A stretch of 64,000 bases of DNA from assembly GCF_000160135.1 (NCBI RefSeq), contig NZ_GG729934.1, positions 660,954 through 724,953 of the forward strand, given 5' to 3'. The notes beneath the pieces are model-generated. The model saw nothing but the letters and a program-made list of their open reading frames with translations. It did no database searches and was not told the DNA's origin. How positions within the stretch are numbered: the first letter of the stretch is position 1; each line of letters begins with the position of its first letter. Shown here piece by piece: positions 7,922-17,215 of the stretch. Source of the DNA: Oribacterium sp. oral taxon 078 str. F0262 (lineage in GTDB: Bacteria; Bacillota; Clostridia; Lachnospirales; Lachnospiraceae). Position numbers and translations under genes: made by a program.

Positions 7922-9681
7922 TGATTGCATTATTCAAGCGTTTATTGATATTTTCAGGAGATCAGAAAGGACTGCTGCTTCGCTCCTTCCTGTTTCATGT
8001 AATCAGCTCCGTTTTTGAGATGGTTCCTATTCTGGCGATCCTGACTGTTTTAGAAGAAGTTTTAGCTAAGCAGCAGGGAAAGCTTATCTCAGCTGATACA
8101 ATAAGGAAATCTTTTGCCATTATGATGGTCAGTATTTTAGGCCGAATTGTGTTTATCAATCTTTCTGCCAATGCCCGCACTTTCGGCAGTTTCTCCGTAT
8201 GCACAAAAAAGCGCCTCATCATCGGAGAGCGCTTAAAGCATGCACCCATGGGATATTTCAGCGAAAACCGGCTGGGGGATATTACGGCGGCAGTCACAAC
8301 AACTCTGGGAGATATTGAAAGCAATGCTGTGACGATTATGGAATCAGTCGCAGGAGGCTTCATTCATGCGATTGTTATCACATCGTGGCTTTTCTTCTAC
8401 GAACGGCGCATCGGACTCTTATCCCTTGCAGGTCTGCTTGCCGCACTGCTGGTCTATACCGACATTCAAAAGGTAAGCAAAAAACACTCGCCCCGTCGTC
8501 AGGCAGCTCAGGCAGCCCTTGTTACGGCTGTTCTGGAATATGTGCAGGGCATGGGGGTCGTAAAGGCCTTTGGCCTGGATGGGCACGCTGCTCAGACAAT
8601 GAATCAGTCGATTGAGGAAAGTGCCTCTGCAAATATCAAGCTTGAAAAAGCCTTTTCTACGATGACGGGCTGGTATCAAACCGTATTTAAGCTGGCACGG
8701 GCAGCTGTCTTGGTATTTGCTCCCTATCTTCTTTGGACAGGAGAAATCTCAGCAGAAAAATGTCTTCTTCTGCTAGTTTCCAGTTTTATGATTTATTCTG
8801 CCGTGGAAGTGGCCGGAAGTATGTCATCTGTGGCACGGCTTGTGGATGCTTCTTTGGACCGTATGGAAAAGATTATGGCAATTCCATCTCTGGACGAAAA
8901 TGGATCAAATCTATCCCCCGTACAGCATGATATAGAGGTCCGCCATGTTTCCTTCGGGTACGGAGAAAAAGAAGTGCTTCATGATGTGAGCTTTACGGTA
9001 CCGGAGGGCAGCTCCTGTGCCATTGTCGGGCCGTCCGGCTCCGGCAAAACAACGCTGTGCAGCCTGCTTGCCCGTTTTTGGGATGTGAACAGCGGTCAAA
9101 TCTTGCTTGGCGGTCATGATGTGCGTACATATACATCGGACAGTCTCCTGAGGAATTTCTCCATTGTGTTTCAGAATGTTTATCTGTTTGAAGATACGAT
9201 AGAAAATAATATTCGCTTCGGAAAGGCGGATGCAACAAGGGAAGAAATCATAGAAGCGGCAAAAAAAGCCTGCTGCCACAACTTTATTATGGCATTGCCG
9301 GATGGATATGGCACGAAAATCGGAGAGGGAGGAGCCAGTCTCTCCGGGGGTGAAAAGCAGCGAATTTCTATTGCACGAGCCATTTTAAAGGATGCCCGGA
9401 TCATCATTTTGGATGAGGCCACCGCCAGCGTAGATCCTGAAAATGAACTGGATTTACAAAAAGCCATTTTTGAACTGACACGAGGGAAAACTCTGCTGAT
9501 GATTGCGCACCGTCTGTCTACGGTGCGTTCGGCAGATCAGATTCTTGTTTTGGATAAGGGGAAAATTGTCCAGCGGGGTACGCATACGGAATTACTTACG
9601 CAGGATGGGTTATATAGGCACTTTGTAAATATCAGACAGCAGGCACTTGGCTGGAGATTGGGTGAAGGTGGTGTTTTATGA
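7921..9681 (+). CDS. ABC exporter half-transporter (permease-ATPase), second of a pair
   Basis: This 586-residue protein has six membrane helices and a C-terminal ATPase with Walker A GPSGSGKTT, signature LSGGEKQ, Walker B IIILDEATA and IAHRLST. The start at 7921 (MIALFKRLLIF) overlaps the previous stop as TAATG and has GGGAGAGGAGG upstream; an earlier in-frame start would overlap the previous gene. It probably pairs with the preceding half-transporter. The next gene starts at an ATGA overlap, so four genes form one tight operon. Confidence 0.85.
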   Translation: MIALFKRLLIFSGDQKGLLLRSFLFHVISSVFEMVPILAILTVLEEVLAKQQGKLISADTIRKSFAIMMVSILGRIVFINLSANARTFGSFSVCTKKRLIIGERLKHAPMGYFSENRLGDITAAVTTTLGDIESNAVTIMESVAGGFIHAIVITSWLFFYERRIGLLSLAGLLAALLVYTDIQKVSKKHSPRRQAAQAALVTAVLEYVQGMGVVKAFGLDGHAAQTMNQSIEESASANIKLEKAFSTMTGWYQTVFKLARAAVLVFAPYLLWTGEISAEKCLLLLVSSFMIYSAVEVAGSMSSVARLVDASLDRMEKIMAIPSLDENGSNLSPVQHDIEVRHVSFGYGEKEVLHDVSFTVPEGSSCAIVGPSGSGKTTLCSLLARFWDVNSGQILLGGHDVRTYTSDSLLRNFSIVFQNVYLFEDTIENNIRFGKADATREEIIEAAKKACCHNFIMALPDGYGTKIGEGGASLSGGEKQRISIARAILKDARIIILDEATASVDPENELDLQKAIFELTRGKTLLMIAHRLSTVRSADQILVLDKGKIVQRGTHTELLTQDGLYRHFVNIRQQALGWRLGEGGVL

Positions 9682-10292
9682 AAAAGCATAGCAAGTATCT
9701 TGCAAATCTTAGACCGGTGCTTTATGAAAAGTTCGATCACGAGAAAGCAGAGCATATCGTGCTAAATGCCGGGAAAATATATGAGCGGCTTTGTTTGGAA
9801 AATGGACAGGAGCCAAGAGCATTGCGTATGCACACCAGAAAGAGGATTTATCCGGCAATCGCAGCGTTCCAGGCGATGTTAAAAGAAGATGTAAACAGAG
9901 ATGATGCAGCTGAAATTCTTTATGGATATTACGAGAAACAAAGCGAGCCGCTTGGGAATGTGATTCGTAATATTCTTAAAATTCCATATCTATATAAACT
10001 TATCCCGCGCTTTTTCACGAAAATGACAAAGAAATTTTTTGGGGAGGCGGCCGGATTTCGAGCAAAATGGCACTGTGCGGGTAAGAATGAAATGCGCTTT
10101 GATATGCTGGTCTGTCCCTATCAGGATATTTGCGTTCGGTATGGCTGCCCGGAAATTGTCCGAAGCTTCTGTCGAGCGGACGATATTTGTTATGGAGATA
10201 TGCATGCCAGGCTGCATTGGGGAAGGACAAAGACATTGGGTCTTGGTGCTGACTGCTGTGATTTTCGATTGACAATCAGGCAGGTGCCGTAA
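9678..10292 (+). CDS. L-2-amino-thiazoline-4-carboxylate (ATC) hydrolase-like protein
   Basis: The 204-residue protein resembles the ATC_hydrolase family (Pfam PF14196). It shows the conserved C-terminal cysteines and aromatic residues: CPYQDICVRYGCPEIVRSFC, D, then ADCCDFRL near the end. The named member opens a thiazoline ring to form S-carbamoyl-cysteine, but most members have no tested function. The ATGA overlap with the exporter pair suggests it modifies or detoxifies the transported compound. It has no signal peptide or membrane helix. Confidence 0.7.
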   Translation: MKKHSKYLANLRPVLYEKFDHEKAEHIVLNAGKIYERLCLENGQEPRALRMHTRKRIYPAIAAFQAMLKEDVNRDDAAEILYGYYEKQSEPLGNVIRNILKIPYLYKLIPRFFTKMTKKFFGEAAGFRAKWHCAGKNEMRFDMLVCPYQDICVRYGCPEIVRSFCRADDICYGDMHARLHWGRTKTLGLGADCCDFRLTIRQVP

Positions 10293-10452
10293 TGAAAGCT
10301 CTTTCCTTTTTGGGAAAAGGTTTTGCTGCTGTCGGATGATAAAGCAAGTGAATATGACACGGCCGGGATTCGGGCAGGCTCTTTGACAAACAGAAAAAAC
10401 AAGTTTAAAATAAAGTCTAATAGCATTATAAACTTAAATTGAGGTGCTGCCT

Positions 10453-11679
10453 ATGGATTATATTCATCGTTCTCTGGAAAGAAAGTTCCTGAAAATGAGC
10501 AGTGCGTTTAAGGCTGTGATGGTGACCGGAGCGAGACAGGTCGGGAAGTCTACGATGCTTAACGCCTTGGCACAGGATAGCGGTCGGGTCTGTGTCTCAA
10601 TGGATGATGCGGATATCAGGGATCTTGCGCAGAGGGACCCCAAACTCTTCTTTCAGATGTATCAGCCGCCGATCCTTATAGATGAAGTGCAGAAGGCTCC
10701 CGCCCTCTTGGAACAAATCAAATTGCTGTGTGACGAGAGTGACGAAAGAGGTCGTTTCTGGTTGACAGGCTCTCAAAGCAAAAGGCTGATGAAGCAAGCC
10801 GGAGACTCTCTCGCCGGGAGGATAGGGATCCTTAAGATGTTCAGCCTGTCGGCGAAGGAGCTTGCGGGGAAAGCGGATGATATCCCGGACGATTATTCTC
10901 TTTCGTCGTTTATAAAGAGAAGTCAAAACTATCCGGCGAATAATATTTTGGATGTATATGAGCGTATCTGGGCTGGCGGTATGCCGGACATGGTTTCCAT
11001 GGATGCGGAACTCCGGCGTGCCTACTGGAATTCCTATATTGATGCCTATTTGATGAGGGATGCGGTAGATGATAACGGGATTCATGATACAGAGGGCTTC
11101 CGCAGGTTCCTAAGAGCCAGCGCGGCCTTTTCAGGGGAGCTGCTGAACTATAACGACCTGGGCAGCGCGGCGGGAGTATCCGGCGTGACTGCGAAGGAAT
11201 GGGTCAAGGTCCTTCAGTCCATGGGGATCATCTTTCTGCTCGAACCGTTCTATAATAACGAGCTTAAGCGAATGATCAAGACGCCGAAGCTGTATTTCTG
11301 CGACACCGGTTTATGTTCCTTCCTTTCATCCTGGACCAGCCGTGATGCACTCATGAATGGTGCGGCGTCCGGTCATTATCTTGAAAACTATGTCGTCTCA
11401 GAGATGCTCAGAAATGCCTCTTATGGAGAGAAAAGCGTCAATCTGAACTTCTATCGGGACACAAATCAGAAGGAGATCGATCTGATCCTGGAGATGGATG
11501 GCAGACTGCATGCGTTTGAGATCAAGCGTGCGGCTTCTCCGGAGAGAAAAATTATCAGAACCTTTTCACTCCTTAAAAAAAGCGGGAGGGAGATCGGGCC
11601 GGGAGCTGTCATCTGTATGGCAGAGAGGCCATTCCCTGTCGATGCATCCACTTTCCTGCTTCCGGTAAATCTCCTGTAA
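10453..11679 (+). CDS. AAA ATPase with DUF4143 C-terminal domain
   Basis: The 408-residue protein has an N-terminal AAA_14 ATPase domain with Walker A GARQVGKSTM and Walker B PPILIDEVQ, followed by a winged helix and the DUF4143 domain. That domain ends in a nuclease-like fold with ENYVVSEML, FYRDTNQKEIDLIL and AFEIKRA, the E-D-x-K pattern of PD-(D/E)XK enzymes. The family is very common in gut Clostridia and has no settled role. The ATG at 10453 is preferred over GTG 10444 because GAGGTG lies in front of it. It is a single-gene unit. Confidence 0.8.
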   Translation: MDYIHRSLERKFLKMSSAFKAVMVTGARQVGKSTMLNALAQDSGRVCVSMDDADIRDLAQRDPKLFFQMYQPPILIDEVQKAPALLEQIKLLCDESDERGRFWLTGSQSKRLMKQAGDSLAGRIGILKMFSLSAKELAGKADDIPDDYSLSSFIKRSQNYPANNILDVYERIWAGGMPDMVSMDAELRRAYWNSYIDAYLMRDAVDDNGIHDTEGFRRFLRASAAFSGELLNYNDLGSAAGVSGVTAKEWVKVLQSMGIIFLLEPFYNNELKRMIKTPKLYFCDTGLCSFLSSWTSRDALMNGAASGHYLENYVVSEMLRNASYGEKSVNLNFYRDTNQKEIDLILEMDGRLHAFEIKRAASPERKIIRTFSLLKKSGREIGPGAVICMAERPFPVDASTFLLPVNLL

Positions 11680-11701
11680 CAGGAAGAAAAATTTAAAACG
11701 A

Positions 11702-12253
11702 ATGCAAAAGGTCCGCTGGGGCCATGAGAAGAATCCGGGGGCGGAGAAAAATGAGATATTGAAGAACCCGCAGTTTCCAAAGGGCCTTGAATCAGAGCTG
11801 TTCTTCGGAAAAGTCCGGATCGGCGATGTGCTTTTGGGCAGGGAATATCTGGAGAAATTCAGTTATCCGAGCTATATCAATTTCTCGGAACAGCCGGAGA
11901 TATATCCGGTCAATGTGGAGGAGAGCGGCAGCAAGCGCTTCGGTCTGGAACTGCTGGATCCGTATACCTACGCTACACCCGGAGGCAGGGAGTGGAGTAT
12001 AGGAGACCTGAAGCTAAGCTGGTATGCCGTAGACGACAGCGGCTTTGCCGGAAGCTATACCGCGGTCGGCACAGTCAGAGACGGGGTACTGTCGGAGGGA
12101 GATGGCAGCTCTCTGTATTTCTACGACAGGGAGATCAGTAAGGAAGAGATGAGCAGAGAAAACGAGGAGGGAGATCAGCAGGTGGGGATCGGAATGATCC
12201 TCGTCGGACTGCTGCTCAGTGCCTTTTTCATCTATCGCATCAAAACAAGCTGA
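11702..12253 (+). CDS. Hypothetical protein with C-terminal membrane anchor
   Basis: The 183-residue protein has a mixed, probably beta-rich part (residues 30-140), then a charged stretch and one hydrophobic helix (IGMILVGLLLSAFFIYRI) close to the C-terminus. It has no signal peptide, and the start codon lacks a clear ribosome site, so the N-terminus may be lost and the gene may be a fragment. It converges with the anti-sigma gene, with 27 bases between the stops. No family was recognised. Confidence 0.45.
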   Translation: MQKVRWGHEKNPGAEKNEILKNPQFPKGLESELFFGKVRIGDVLLGREYLEKFSYPSYINFSEQPEIYPVNVEESGSKRFGLELLDPYTYATPGGREWSIGDLKLSWYAVDDSGFAGSYTAVGTVRDGVLSEGDGSSLYFYDREISKEEMSRENEEGDQQVGIGMILVGLLLSAFFIYRIKTS

Positions 12254-12280
12254 TAAGGATAAGCTGAGTGGAATCTTCTC

Positions 12281-13495
12281 TCAGTCATCATCTGCTTCGA
12301 CCTCGTCCCGATCCCTATCGGAATCCTTCTTTTTCCCCTTTCCATCATCCTGCTCCTTATCCTTCTTGTCATCAGCATCGTCATCATTCCGCTCTGAGCC
12401 CGGGGGATGAGCCGCTTTACTCTCATTTCTATCGGCGTCATTTCGCCCCGAGCCCGTGGGATGGGCTGCTTTTCGCTCATCCCCATCGTCATCATCGTCA
12501 GAATCGTCAGAATTATTTGCCTTCCTTTCCGAGCTCTCATCTTTTGAATGATGTTCTGATTTTTTCAACTGATCTTTCTCATGATCCTCCTGTTCCTCTT
12601 TTTTCGGTTGATTTTTCTCATGATTCTCCCGATCATCATCCCTGTCCGGATCGTCGTCATTGTCATCATCACGGTCTCGCTCATCCGGATCGAGAAGAGA
12701 GTTCAGATCGCCGATGACCTCTCCGCCCTCACCCAGATAATGGGAAATATCAATGCCGGCGGTCTGACAGGAGCGGATCAGATCAGCCATGGGCATGCCT
12801 GCCAGCTCCTTGAGATCCCAGGAAGGCCGGTCCTTTAAAAGCTTCAGGATCAGGGCTGCCTTTCCGGGGGTGATCCCGTAGTGCTCGGAAATCTCGTCCA
12901 CAGTGTCATCCGGATCCACATTCTGTTCCAGGATGATCCCCTGTCCCAGGAGTGTGCTCAGCGCCTGCTCCGCATCCGAGGAGATTCTCTGTCTTAAGGC
13001 TTCTGCTCGCTTTTCATTCCTTCCGCTCACAGAAAGCAGCAGCGTGTTCTGCGTCCGGGACAGGTATCCGTGCCGGACCATCGAAGTGAGCAGCTCGCTC
13101 ATTGCCGCATCGATATCCGCATTCCTCAGATTCATCTGATCCAGAAGGATTCTTCCGTCTTCGTTATCCGCCGCCGCATCAAGGACCCGTCCCATACAGT
13201 TTACATCGACGGAGATGCTGGGATTGACATCCAGGTAGATGGTTGCGTCCGTCATATGGAAGAGCTGAAACCAGCTGATAAAAACGATGGCAAAGCACGC
13301 TGCGGCGAGAGCTGTCCATCTCATATAACGGCGGAGCGGCCTCTTCCTCTTTTGCTTTGTCCCATCCAGGAACCAGGCGTCACCGTCGGCTTTTTCCACC
13401 GGCTTTTCCCAGAGCTCTTCCGCGTATTTTGGCGTCATGGCGGATGCTGCCCGGCGGATATGGTCGTTGATCTGCCGTTCGCTCAGGCTCTTCAT
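12281..13495 (-). CDS. RsgI-family anti-sigma factor
   Basis: The 404-residue protein is a single-span membrane anti-sigma factor. The cytosolic N-terminus (residues 1-55) would hold the sigma factor, a helix at about 60-80 (ALAAACFAIVFISWF) crosses the membrane, and the outer part begins with the RsgI middle-domain motif YLDVNPSISVDVNCMGRV. The final 120 residues are low-complexity, very rich in Asp, Glu, Lys and Arg. It overlaps the sigma gene by four bases, so the two are made together. The signal sensed is unknown. Confidence 0.8.
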   Translation of the reverse strand: MKSLSERQINDHIRRAASAMTPKYAEELWEKPVEKADGDAWFLDGTKQKRKRPLRRYMRWTALAAACFAIVFISWFQLFHMTDATIYLDVNPSISVDVNCMGRVLDAAADNEDGRILLDQMNLRNADIDAAMSELLTSMVRHGYLSRTQNTLLLSVSGRNEKRAEALRQRISSDAEQALSTLLGQGIILEQNVDPDDTVDEISEHYGITPGKAALILKLLKDRPSWDLKELAGMPMADLIRSCQTAGIDISHYLGEGGEVIGDLNSLLDPDERDRDDDNDDDPDRDDDRENHEKNQPKKEEQEDHEKDQLKKSEHHSKDESSERKANNSDDSDDDDDGDERKAAHPTGSGRNDADRNESKAAHPPGSERNDDDADDKKDKEQDDGKGKKKDSDRDRDEVEADDD

Positions 13496-14067
13496 GGCAT
13501 CCCCTCCAATTCTGTGCGCAGCTTTTCAATACCGCGCTTGTACTTCGACAGTACGGTTGATAAAGGCATATTCATCAATTCGGCGATCTCTCTGTGCTTC
13601 ATGCCGCTCAGCGCGTGGAGCATGATGATCCTGCAGCTGTCCTCCGGAAGAACGGTAAATGCCTTCTCCAGCGTCATCCTGTCCTCTGCATTTTGGATCC
13701 GGTCGAAGCCCAGATCCTGCACCCTGTCCTCCTCCGGAAGCTGCGCGGTATGGGCACGCTGCCGGTACATCATCAGGCAGATATTTCTGGTGATCGTAAA
13801 GATCCAGGCCAGAGGCTTTCCCAGCGGCTGATAGAGATGTGCGGCGCTTCGGATCTTTAAAAAGGTATCCTGCATGGCGTCTTCCGAGTCACCGCGGCTT
13901 CGCAGAATACTCAGAGCATAGGCAAAGACGGGGGAGGAACATTTTTCATACAGAGCGAGAAAGGCCGCTTTGTCTCCGGAAGCAATGCGCGGGAACAGAG
14001 ACTCATCAAGCAAAATCTCAGCCTGCTGAGGCGGTGTCTCGTATACCACTGCTTCGAATATCAGCAC
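13492..14067 (-). CDS. Sigma-70 family RNA polymerase sigma factor (ECF/SigI-like)
   Basis: The protein has region 2 (about residues 30-95, with YALSILRSRGDSEDAMQDTFLKI and AWIFTITRNICLMMYRQ) and region 4 (about 125-185, with ALSGMKHREIAELMNMPLSTVLSKYKRGIEKL). The GTG at 14067 is chosen because AGAGG lies eight bases upstream; GTG 14076 would sit too close to it. It is the partner of the RsgI-like anti-sigma factor just downstream. Targets are unknown, but the DUF4956-VTC cluster lies directly behind its start. Confidence 0.8.
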   Translation of the reverse strand: MLIFEAVVYETPPQQAEILLDESLFPRIASGDKAAFLALYEKCSSPVFAYALSILRSRGDSEDAMQDTFLKIRSAAHLYQPLGKPLAWIFTITRNICLMMYRQRAHTAQLPEEDRVQDLGFDRIQNAEDRMTLEKAFTVLPEDSCRIIMLHALSGMKHREIAELMNMPLSTVLSKYKRGIEKLRTELEGMP

Positions 14068-14105
14068 GTCTGTCACCTCTTTCTTCCCTGTCAGCCCAGC
14101 TGTGA

Positions 14106-14774
14106 TTATAAGATGTTCTTCTCTCTTTCCACAAGACCCATAATCACGCTGAGGTTTCCGTTCCGGCAGCGGATCTGATCGATCAGCTCCTTTTCTTCCG
14201 ATGCTTTCCTGAGCTCGACCCGGTAGTTAAGCTCATACATGGTTCCCATGTTGGTCGTCCTGACGCGCCGGAAAAAGGCTTTCCTCGTGTAGCGCTGAAA
14301 GAGGTCATCGAAAAGTCCGGGATAGTTCAGGTCCTCCGGGATCGTGATCCTGAGCTCCCGCTGCCTGGAAATGCCCTGACCGTAGGCGCTCCGGTCCAGA
14401 ATGAGAAGCATTGCTCCCACGATAAGGGTAATGATTGCGGCCAGTGAGAGGAAGCCCATGCCCAGGGCCAATCCGACGGCCATGGAGAAGAAGAGAAATA
14501 CGATTTCCCAGGCCGAGCCGGCGGCGCTTCGGAATCGGACCAGGCCGAAGGCGCCGAGAACCGCCACGGAGGTTCCGAGGTTTCCGTTTACGATCATGAT
14601 GACTGCTGTCATTAAAAACGGCATTGCCGCGATGACCACGGCGAACCTCCCGGGTTCATCATTTGTGATATGATAGATGAGCGATATTACAAGTCCGAGA
14701 ACGAGCCCCGCTGTCAGAGCCATTGCGACGGACTGTAGCTCAAAGCTTCCCGCATGAAAGATACTGCTTAGCAT
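14106..14774 (-). CDS. DUF4956 membrane protein
   Basis: The 222-residue protein has four hydrophobic helices in residues 15-125 and a soluble C-terminal domain of about 90 residues. The motif FGLVRFRSAAGSAWEIVFLF between helices is typical of DUF4956. These proteins regularly sit beside a VTC-domain gene, as here, where the start overlaps that gene by seven bases. A role in a membrane polyphosphate or related polymer system is inferred from that pairing. Confidence 0.8.
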   Translation of the reverse strand: MLSSIFHAGSFELQSVAMALTAGLVLGLVISLIYHITNDEPGRFAVVIAAMPFLMTAVIMIVNGNLGTSVAVLGAFGLVRFRSAAGSAWEIVFLFFSMAVGLALGMGFLSLAAIITLIVGAMLLILDRSAYGQGISRQRELRITIPEDLNYPGLFDDLFQRYTRKAFFRRVRTTNMGTMYELNYRVELRKASEEKELIDQIRCRNGNLSVIMGLVEREKNIL

Positions 14775-15574
14775 ACCATTTCCCTCCTGTCTTCCCGCTC
14801 CTCATGAAGCTCCTGTCCTTCATGGAGCTCTTCATAGGAAGGATTTTTCCAATCTTTGATCCGATGCACCATCCATCTCTCCGCATTCCATTGGCCGTGC
14901 TCCTTCTTATAGATGTTTCCGTACTTGGAAAACGAAGAGGAATAGATTTTGAGCTCCGCAAGAATTTCCGAAAACCATTTCGGGGCGGCATTTTGGACCT
15001 TGCTTTCCATCAGATACCACTTATCCGGGAGAAGGGGCGTCCCGAAGTCGCCGCGCTCCAGCTCGACACTTACCCGCCTGGAACGAATCCGTGCATCAAA
15101 GGTGAGCCGAAACTCCGGATCTTCCTTCCCGTAGAGAGCAAGACGATCATAAGCAAGAAACAGCCTGGGCTTTAGCCGATATCTTCGGAGGAAGAAATCG
15201 ATTTCCCGAAGGATCTGGCATTCGGCGTCCGGACGGATGCCCAGATTCAGATAATCGTATGCCGTAGATAAGGGGAGCTCAATGCGCCGCTTGTTGACGA
15301 TGTGTTCGTACTTTTTCTTGATCTCCAGAAATACCCTGCTGTCTTTCCCGGGGACGCCGTAGCTTCTCAGTCGAAGCTTTTCCTTATAGCTCAGATGCTC
15401 TATGGACCTTCGGATCAGAAGATCATCCTCCGTGTCGTAATAAATGTTGCAGATCGTGCTGAGCCCGTACTGGTCAACGGACATCTGCCCCCGCAGCCGC
15501 TCGCGAAGCAGACGGTATACCGCTTCCGGGAGCAGGTATTTTTTCTCGTATCGATTGAAAACAAGCTGTGTCAT
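14768..15574 (-). CDS. VTC-domain protein (polyphosphate polymerase-like)
   Basis: The 268-residue protein has the VTC fold, a triphosphate-tunnel relative. Visible features are the N-terminal RYEKKYLL motif (residues 8-15), basic residues in KEKLRLRSYG, FLEIKKKY and RRVSVEL, and the acidic IMESKV-like segment MESKVQN. Yeast VTC4 polymerises phosphate from ATP; bacterial members are annotated polyphosphate polymerase but few are tested. It is the second gene of a three-gene set with the MBL-fold and DUF4956 genes. Confidence 0.8.
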   Translation of the reverse strand: MTQLVFNRYEKKYLLPEAVYRLLRERLRGQMSVDQYGLSTICNIYYDTEDDLLIRRSIEHLSYKEKLRLRSYGVPGKDSRVFLEIKKKYEHIVNKRRIELPLSTAYDYLNLGIRPDAECQILREIDFFLRRYRLKPRLFLAYDRLALYGKEDPEFRLTFDARIRSRRVSVELERGDFGTPLLPDKWYLMESKVQNAAPKWFSEILAELKIYSSSFSKYGNIYKKEHGQWNAERWMVHRIKDWKNPSYEELHEGQELHEEREDRREMVC

Positions 15575-15585
15575 AGAGATCCCTC

Positions 15586-16449
15586 CTAATGCCTGACCTT
15601 CTGATGCAGCTCAAGCTTCAGGCCGTCACTGATCAAGGTGATCTTCCCGTGCCTCGTCTCCAGCACATCCACTCCGTATTTTTTGAGGAGCTCCAGCGTC
15701 TTTTTTTCCGCGGGGTGCTTGTCCGAGGAGCAGATCACCGAATACCGCGGCTTGATAAGCTTCAGCAGATCCTCCTGCGCCGTGTTGTAGATTCCGTGGT
15801 GCGGAAACTTGATAAAGCTGCATTCCGGAAGCTGAGCTTCCGAGACCAGCTCGTTGATGCGCTCCTTCTCAATATCCCCGGTAAAGAGAAGCCGGTTGCT
15901 TCCATGAGTGACTGTCGCAAGCAGAGAAAAATTGTTGTCATACTCGATCGCTCCCTCCGGGATCTCATAGGATTTCGGAGGATCAACTCTTACCAGCGCA
16001 TCGCCGAAGGAGAAGGAAAGAGAAGTATTCACCGCCTCCGGCTCTATGGACGCGCTTTTTAGCGCCGCCATAAAATCCGTGTATTCCGTGCTGCTGCCCG
16101 GATAATCCGGTATCAGGACTCTGGCCACCGGAATATTTGCGATCAGTGTGTCGGCCCCTCCCACATGATCCTTGTCGTAATGTGTGATGATCAGGACATC
16201 GACCAGGGAAATATTCCGATTTTTCAAAAAATCCACCAGCTCCTGTCCGTCATCTTCCTCACCGGTGTCGATCACCATCGCTCTTCCGCCGGATTCCAAT
16301 ACGATAGCGTCCGCCTTCCCGACCTTCAGGAAGGTACAGCTTAAAGGAGTGAGCTTTACCCCGCTGTTACGCTGCTGAAATACGAAAAAGGACAGAGCGC
16401 CGAGAATGGCACAAACGAGCAGTACCGATATAAACTGTCTTTCTCTCAT
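15586..16449 (-). CDS. MBL-fold metallo-hydrolase (ComEC C-terminal-like), exported or anchored
   Basis: The 287-residue protein begins with a hydrophobic signal anchor (residues 6-26) and then a metallo-beta-lactamase domain. Metal ligands are visible in MVIDTGEEDD, ITHYDKDHVGG and a late FPHHG. The layout matches the stand-alone competence-type MBL proteins that resemble the outer domain of ComEC. Such proteins cut nucleic acid or phosphate esters outside the membrane. It heads the cluster with the VTC and DUF4956 genes, and the ribosome site AGGAGG lies before its ATG. Confidence 0.75.
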   Translation of the reverse strand: MRERQFISVLLVCAILGALSFFVFQQRNSGVKLTPLSCTFLKVGKADAIVLESGGRAMVIDTGEEDDGQELVDFLKNRNISLVDVLIITHYDKDHVGGADTLIANIPVARVLIPDYPGSSTEYTDFMAALKSASIEPEAVNTSLSFSFGDALVRVDPPKSYEIPEGAIEYDNNFSLLATVTHGSNRLLFTGDIEKERINELVSEAQLPECSFIKFPHHGIYNTAQEDLLKLIKPRYSVICSSDKHPAEKKTLELLKKYGVDVLETRHGKITLISDGLKLELHQKVRH

Positions 16450-16691
16450 ACTGTATTCCTCCTTTCACCCTGATAATGCATGAGGCAGGCATTTTATCGC
16501 AGCTCTTTGAAAATTTTTCGGCTTCAAACTGTGGGAAGAATATTCGCTTTCGGAGGAAGCCGGAGGCTCTGGCGAAGCGCTATCTGAGGAAAGAAATAGG
16601 GGGAATTTTAATGCGGTTTTCATCCGTTTCCTTTATAATGAGCTCGGAAAGGAAAAAAACAGTCGATATTATTATAAGGGAGGCTTTCCAT

Positions 16692-17153
16692 ATGAAACAC
16701 AGGAGAAAGGCATTGGCGCTCCTTGCGGCACTGCTGCCCCTCAGCCTTGCAGCCTGCGGAAACGGGAATTCTTCCGCGGATACAAAGAGCGCGAAGGAAG
16801 AGGCTTCCTATGAGAGCAGCTCCACTGATGCTTCAAACGGGAACGAGGGCGGCAGCTCCGCTGACATGAAGGGAATTTTCCAAAAGCTCAGCGGTGCGGT
16901 CAAGGTCGGAAGCGATTCCAGTCTAAAGCTGGAACTGACGAATGATCCCAGCCTTACGGGCAGTATTGACGGAAGCATTAAAAACGTAACGGGCGAGACC
17001 GTTTCCACTGATATCGGAACAGTCAGCGTGACCTTGGACAGCGGCGGCAGCCGGACTCTTGGCGCAGACAGTTATGTGACGGAATTCAGCGGAAGCGCAG
17101 CAAACGTTATCAGCAGCGGCCATGCTTTTTGTACGTCAACGGCATGGCGCTGA
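16692..17153 (+). CDS. Lipoprotein with DUF4353-like tail, probably frameshifted near the 3' end
   Basis: The start at 16692 gives a lipoprotein signal peptide with lipobox LSLAAC (cysteine at about 22), a Ser/Asp-rich linker and a beta-rich C-terminal part. The segment TLGADSYVTEFSGSAANVISSGHAF resembles the last strands of carbohydrate-binding DUF4353 proteins. After a T5 run (17126-17130) the frame turns to an unlikely ending. A one-base shift there restores LYVNGMALTGMN and a stop at 17165-17167. The gene is also far shorter than full-length family members. Confidence 0.55.
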   Translation: MKHRRKALALLAALLPLSLAACGNGNSSADTKSAKEEASYESSSTDASNGNEGGSSADMKGIFQKLSGAVKVGSDSSLKLELTNDPSLTGSIDGSIKNVTGETVSTDIGTVSVTLDSGGSRTLGADSYVTEFSGSAANVISSGHAFCTSTAWR

Positions 17154-17215
17154 CGGGGATGAACTGAGAGGGCATAGCGCGATGAAAAAAACGACAGTAC
17201 CTCTTCTGACACTGA

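Noticed and set aside
12268-12717. His/Ser/Pro-rich plus-strand frame
   Set aside because: It is antisense to the acidic low-complexity tail of the anti-sigma factor.
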